Shown: positions 6,117-8,974 of the stretch, piece after piece
Layout: each line of letters begins with the position of its first letter
How positions within the stretch are numbered: position 1 is the first letter of the stretch
DNA from: an uncultured Flavobacteriales bacterium
GTDB lineage: Bacteria; Bacteroidota; Bacteroidia; Flavobacteriales_D; Parvicellaceae
NCBI GenBank assembly: GCA_938084875.1
Contig: CALKFX010000144.1
Coordinates: 1-8,974, forward strand
Length of the DNA: 8,974 bases
Reading direction: 5' to 3'
The notes under the pieces: model-generated
Told to the model about the DNA's origin: nothing
Seen by the model: the letters and a program-made list of their open reading frames with translations, nothing else
Database searches by the model: none
Position numbers and translations under genes: made by a program

Positions 6117-6572
6117 ATGGTAAATTTCACCCCAAAATTTATAAAAGAAAACAAAAACAAAATAATTCATGAAACTGCTTCGGATTATATGACAACCAAT
6201 GTTATAACTTTTAAAGCAGATCAAGAAATTGTGGATGTAACCGAGAAGATAATTCAAAAAAAAATTTCGGGGGCACCCGTAGTTAATAATAATGGGGAAA
6301 TAATAGGAATTATTACGGAAAAAGATTGTCTTCGTGTTATTTATGATGAGAAATACCACAATTTATTTCCTAATCAAGGAAAAGTAACTAATTACATGTC
6401 CAAAAAGGTCGTTACTGTAGATTATAATATTAAAATTAACGAATTAGCTAGTCTATTTATGAAATCCAATTTTAGGAGATATCCAGTACTTAGAAATGGT
6501 AAAATGGTTGGGGTAATAAGTAGAAGAGATGTTTTAAAAGCTTGTAAAAAAATAAAAAAAACATCTTGGTAA
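6117..6572 (+). CDS. Two-CBS-domain protein
   Basis: The 151-residue protein consists almost entirely of two CBS domains. The first spans about residues 21-75 (SDYMTTNVITF, then SGAPVVNNNGEIIGIITEKD) and the second about 89-143 (TNYMSKKVVTV, then RRYPVLRNGKMVGVISRRD). Paired CBS domains form a Bateman module that binds adenine nucleotides such as AMP, ATP or related ligands. The T/S-x-x-D nucleotide-binding pattern appears as TEKD (67-70) and SRRD (135-138). No catalytic or transport domain is attached, so it is a stand-alone sensor or regulator, presumably cytosolic. The basic C-terminus ends KKIKKTSW. It stands alone on its strand with sizeable gaps on both sides, so its partner cannot be inferred from the neighbours. 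Confidence 0.92.
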   Translation: MVNFTPKFIKENKNKIIHETASDYMTTNVITFKADQEIVDVTEKIIQKKISGAPVVNNNGEIIGIITEKDCLRVIYDEKYHNLFPNQGKVTNYMSKKVVTVDYNIKINELASLFMKSNFRRYPVLRNGKMVGVISRRDVLKACKKIKKTSW

Positions 6573-6666
6573 TAATAACCTTGATAATGTTTTCCTTTGC
6601 GATTTAATTAATTGAATTAAAATCACTTAATACTAAAATGATTAATTTTTAAATTGATTTAAATAG

Positions 6667-6684
6667 ATGTTTCATTTAAAACAT
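6667..6684. repeat. Short inverted repeat upstream of the kelch protein gene
   Basis: ATGTTT (6667-6672) and AAACAT (6679-6684) are perfect complements around the six-base spacer CATTTA. The repeat lies about 30 bases before the ATG at 6716. The same hexamer pair occurs as AAAACAT (6558-6564) and ATGTTTT (6587-6593), bracketing the stop codon of the preceding CBS gene. Neither is followed by a strong T-tract, so a terminator role is doubtful. The composition is AT-rich, and chance is a fair explanation. Confidence 0.3.
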
Positions 6685-6715
6685 TACTTTTAAATTAAAA
6701 TTATAAATTTTAAAA

Positions 6716-8119
6716 ATGAAAAAACCTTTACTATTATTATTTATATCCTTTAATATTTTTTGTTATTCCCAATGGAATAATGGAAATATTGCTTTTAACC
6801 AAATCCGAGCTAATATTGAATTTGTTGATTCAAATAGTTTTTTAGTTGCTGGTGGACAATCTTGGTCTACTGGTGGTACAAATATTAATATAGTTCAGTT
6901 AGCTCATCTATATAATATTTCAGCACATCAATCATCTATACTTGCTATGAATACTCCTAGACTAGAGCCTATAATGGTTAGAGGAGATAGTGGGGTTTAT
7001 ATTATAGGAGGTATATCAAATTGGGCAGATGTTAATGGTAACGGATGGTTGTATGAAAATACTATGGAAATTTATAAAGATGGAAATTTTACTCAAGAAA
7101 GCATTCCCTTTAGTACTGCTGATGGACATGCTGTAGCTTTAAATGGTAAAATTATTGTTGCTGGAGGTTTAAAATACTGGAAATGGTATCAAGCTGCTGC
7201 AGACGTAGTTGGTGAAACTCAATTTTGGATTTATGATGAAGCAACTATGGTTTGGTCTTCGATCCCATCTACTGATAATAGATTTTACAGCAGCGCTGTT
7301 ACAGATGGTAATATAGCAATTTTTGCAGGTGGTTTAACTATGTCAGATAACCCAAGTAGTATTTTAGACGGTTATAGTTTATCGAACGCTTACGAAATTT
7401 ATGATAGTCAAACTGATAGTTGGACAACAGGAAACCTTGGACCAAATTCCGCTCGAGCAAAAATTTCTGCCTGCTATTGTAATGGTTACTTTGTGTTTGC
7501 TGGAGGATCTGTTGGTAATAATGTTGGATCTCCAAGAGTTGATATTTATGATGGAACAACTTGGACTAACCAAAATATGGCAAATGGGACAAGAGCAGTT
7601 GAAGCATGTGCCACTGCTGGAAATAAAATTTTATTTGCTGGAGGATTAGAACATGATCTTACTTGGCATTATGGAGGTTCTAATATTACCAACCGAATTG
7701 ATGTTTTTGATACACAAACACAATCTTTTAGTTATGATAATTTAACTCGCCCTCTAATGGATTTTAGAATGGCTGGATATGGTCGTCGTGCTGCTGCATC
7801 GCCTGGAGTTAGTTTTCCAGGTGGAAATTATACAGGATATAATGATGTACAAATTTATGAAGATGCTTCTTGGATTAATTCTATAAATGAAAATTTAAAT
7901 GATATCTCATTATATCCTAACCCAACTAAAGAAAATATTACAATTTCTTTACAAAACTTCAATGGGAGTATTCAATCTGAAGTTTATGATTTAATTGGAA
8001 ATAGACTTAAATCTACAAATGAAACTACCATTAGTTTCAGAGATTATGCTAAGGGAATATATATCATAAAAGTAACTTACGGAGATAGAGTAGAAGAGTT
8101 AAAAGTTATAAAGGAATAA
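6716..8119 (+). CDS. Secreted kelch-repeat protein with T9SS type A sorting domain
   Basis: The 467-residue precursor has a signal peptide (MKKP and a hydrophobic run to about residue 18, probably cut near CYS-QW). Kelch-type blades follow, each marked by a di-glycine: VAGG 44-47, IIGG 96-99, VAGG 148-151, FAGG 203-206, FAGG 261-264 and FAGG 307-310, spaced 46-58 residues apart. Most are followed by a Y/F-D or W position as in kelch motifs (IYDEATMVW 172-180, IYDSQTDSW 228-236). This indicates a six-bladed, perhaps seven-bladed, beta propeller. Residues about 398-467 form the T9SS sorting domain: LYPNPTKENITI at the start, SEVYDLIGNRL in the middle, and KGIYIIKV with a basic tail at the end. 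The protein would be exported by Sec, then sent across the outer membrane by the T9SS and released or attached to the surface. A binding role is likely; no enzyme motif is evident. Confidence 0.92.
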   Translation: MKKPLLLLFISFNIFCYSQWNNGNIAFNQIRANIEFVDSNSFLVAGGQSWSTGGTNINIVQLAHLYNISAHQSSILAMNTPRLEPIMVRGDSGVYIIGGISNWADVNGNGWLYENTMEIYKDGNFTQESIPFSTADGHAVALNGKIIVAGGLKYWKWYQAAADVVGETQFWIYDEATMVWSSIPSTDNRFYSSAVTDGNIAIFAGGLTMSDNPSSILDGYSLSNAYEIYDSQTDSWTTGNLGPNSARAKISACYCNGYFVFAGGSVGNNVGSPRVDIYDGTTWTNQNMANGTRAVEACATAGNKILFAGGLEHDLTWHYGGSNITNRIDVFDTQTQSFSYDNLTRPLMDFRMAGYGRRAAASPGVSFPGGNYTGYNDVQIYEDASWINSINENLNDISLYPNPTKENITISLQNFNGSIQSEVYDLIGNRLKSTNETTISFRDYAKGIYIIKVTYGDRVEELKVIKE

Positions 8120-8146
8120 AAACTTTTCTTACTTTTAGAGACAGAA

Positions 8147-8761
8147 ATGAATATCACAATTGTCTCAGGAAGTCATCGTAAAGTCTCGCAAAGTATAAAA
8201 ATTGCCAAAGCAATTAAGAGTGCGCTTAAGCCATTAAAAGAATGTGATGAAGCTAATTTATTTGATTTAGCGGATAATCCATTACCCCTTTGGCATGAAG
8301 ATATAAGGAACAATGGTAAGAAGTCTAAGTCATTGCTTGAGTCAATCTCTAAAAAATTGGCCTATAGCGATGCTTTTATTATCATTTCACCAGAATGGCA
8401 CGGAATGGTTCCAGCGGGACTAAAAAACTTTTTCTTAATGTGGGGCAAGGGTGAGCTTGCTCATAAACCAGCGTTAATTGTTACTGTTTCATCTGGTGAT
8501 GGTGGTTCTTACCCTGTTTCTGAATTGCGCATGAGTAGTTATAAAAACAATAGAATTTGTTATTTGCCAGAGCATTTAATCATTCGTAATGTAGAATCTG
8601 TATTTAATGACAACGAAATTGATAATAATTCTTCGTCGCAAGAGTATTTTGAAAATCGATTAGATTACTGTTTAAAACAGCTTCTAACCTATAGCAAGGC
8701 ATTTAAACAAATTAGAGAAAGTGATACGGTAAGCATTAAAAAATATGGTAGTGGAATGTAA
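8147..8761 (+). CDS. NADPH-dependent FMN reductase-like flavoprotein
   Basis: The 204-residue protein has the flavodoxin-like fold of NAD(P)H-dependent FMN reductases, cytosolic enzymes that pass electrons from NAD(P)H to flavin, quinones or other acceptors. It opens with strand MNITIVSGS, then the phosphate-binding loop GSHRKVSQS (8-16). The flavin-contact motif SPEWHGMVPAGLKNFF (81-96) corresponds to the family's SPEYNGSxPGxLKN, with Trp-His in place of the common Tyr-Asn. A glycine loop SSGDGGSYP (115-123) follows. Length is normal for the family and no cofactor residue is obviously missing. The gene starts 27 bases after the kelch gene with no terminator between, so read-through is possible, but no functional link is apparent. 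Substrate is not predictable. It converges on the partial gene at the right edge. Confidence 0.9.
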   Translation: MNITIVSGSHRKVSQSIKIAKAIKSALKPLKECDEANLFDLADNPLPLWHEDIRNNGKKSKSLLESISKKLAYSDAFIIISPEWHGMVPAGLKNFFLMWGKGELAHKPALIVTVSSGDGGSYPVSELRMSSYKNNRICYLPEHLIIRNVESVFNDNEIDNNSSSQEYFENRLDYCLKQLLTYSKAFKQIRESDTVSIKKYGSGM

Positions 8762-8775
8762 ATTGTAGTTATTTT

Positions 8776-8974
8776 TCAATTTGCTTTTTCAACGTAGTTT
8801 CCAATCCATCCAGAATTAATTCCCTTTCTAAATAAAATAAATACAAAAGTTAGTACTGAATAACAGATGAAAAATAGAATTATGTGTTCTGCCCATCCGA
8901 CACACAGCATAAAGCTAATAATTAACAATTGAAACCCTAAACCAAAAGTAGAAATAGCTGTCATAAACCACTTG
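8776..8974 (-). CDS. C-terminal part of an unidentified membrane protein, cut by the window edge
   Basis: Reading leftward from the right edge, the frame is open without a stop (KWF before an internal Met at 8964) and ends with a TGA at 8778-8776. About 65 residues are visible. Two hydrophobic segments (LGFQLLIISFMLCVGW and IILFFICYSVLTFVFILF) suggest transmembrane helices, followed by a short polar tail ending YVEKAN. I do not recognise the family. Because codons continue upstream of the Met at 8964, the true start most likely lies outside the window. The gene converges on the FMN reductase gene, with 14 bases between the stop codons. Confidence 0.65.
   Translation of the reverse strand, partial: KWFMTAISTFGLGFQLLIISFMLCVGWAEHIILFFICYSVLTFVFILFRKGINSGWIGNYVEKAN

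Noticed and set aside
6081..6359. Leftward 92-codon frame overlapping the CBS gene
   Set aside because: The predicted protein is rich in Phe, Ile, Asn and Tyr, as expected from reading AT-rich coding DNA backward, and the CBS domains on the other strand are unmistakable.
7338..7649. Several overlapping frames on both strands inside the kelch gene
   Set aside because: They have low-complexity compositions caused by the kelch codons and no independent start context; the kelch frame is clearly the coding one.
8761..8781. Bidirectional terminator between the reductase and the right-edge gene (AATTG/CAATT)
   Set aside because: A five-base AT-rich stem with an eleven-base loop would be unstable, and there is no clear T-tract on either side.

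Overview
The window looks like chromosome from a member of the Bacteroidota, most likely a flavobacterium. The DNA is very AT-rich. Start codons are preceded by A/T-rich leaders without Shine-Dalgarno sequences. Two genes carry exact matches to the Bacteroidota -7 promoter element TANNTTTG. One protein ends in a type A sorting domain of the type IX secretion system (T9SS), which is restricted to this phylum. These points support the phylum well; genus and species cannot be read from the sequence.

Layout, left to right: (1) the first 12 codons of a leftward gene for an exported protein, cut by the window edge; (2) a divergent intergenic region with a perfect 16-bp palindrome and a good rightward promoter; (3) a complete MsbA-like ABC exporter; (4) a 63-residue cold-shock protein with its own promoter and a clear intrinsic terminator; (5) an uncharacterised membrane-associated protein (DUF6992-like, tentative) followed closely by a one-repeat DUF1456/YehS-like protein; (6) a secreted protein with five Ig-like/OmpL47-like repeats; (7) a convergent YceI-family lipoprotein whose stop codon overlaps that of the repeat protein; (8) a gap of about 350 bp containing a 27-codon lipoprotein start that looks like the remnant of a longer gene; (9) a two-CBS-domain protein; (10) a secreted kelch-propeller protein with a T9SS sorting domain; (11) an NADPH-dependent FMN reductase-like protein; (12) the C-terminal part of a leftward membrane protein that runs off the right edge.

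The region is a patchwork of mostly single-gene units rather than one pathway. The common thread is the cell envelope: an exporter, two secreted repeat proteins, a lipoprotein, a lipoprotein remnant and membrane proteins. I see no tRNA, rRNA, insertion sequence, CRISPR array, toxin-antitoxin pair or defence system, and nothing that I can support as a new multi-gene system. The points most worth a second look are the palindrome between the divergent genes, the broken lipoprotein gene, the half-length DUF1456 protein, the five-repeat surface protein and the stop-overlapping convergent pair.
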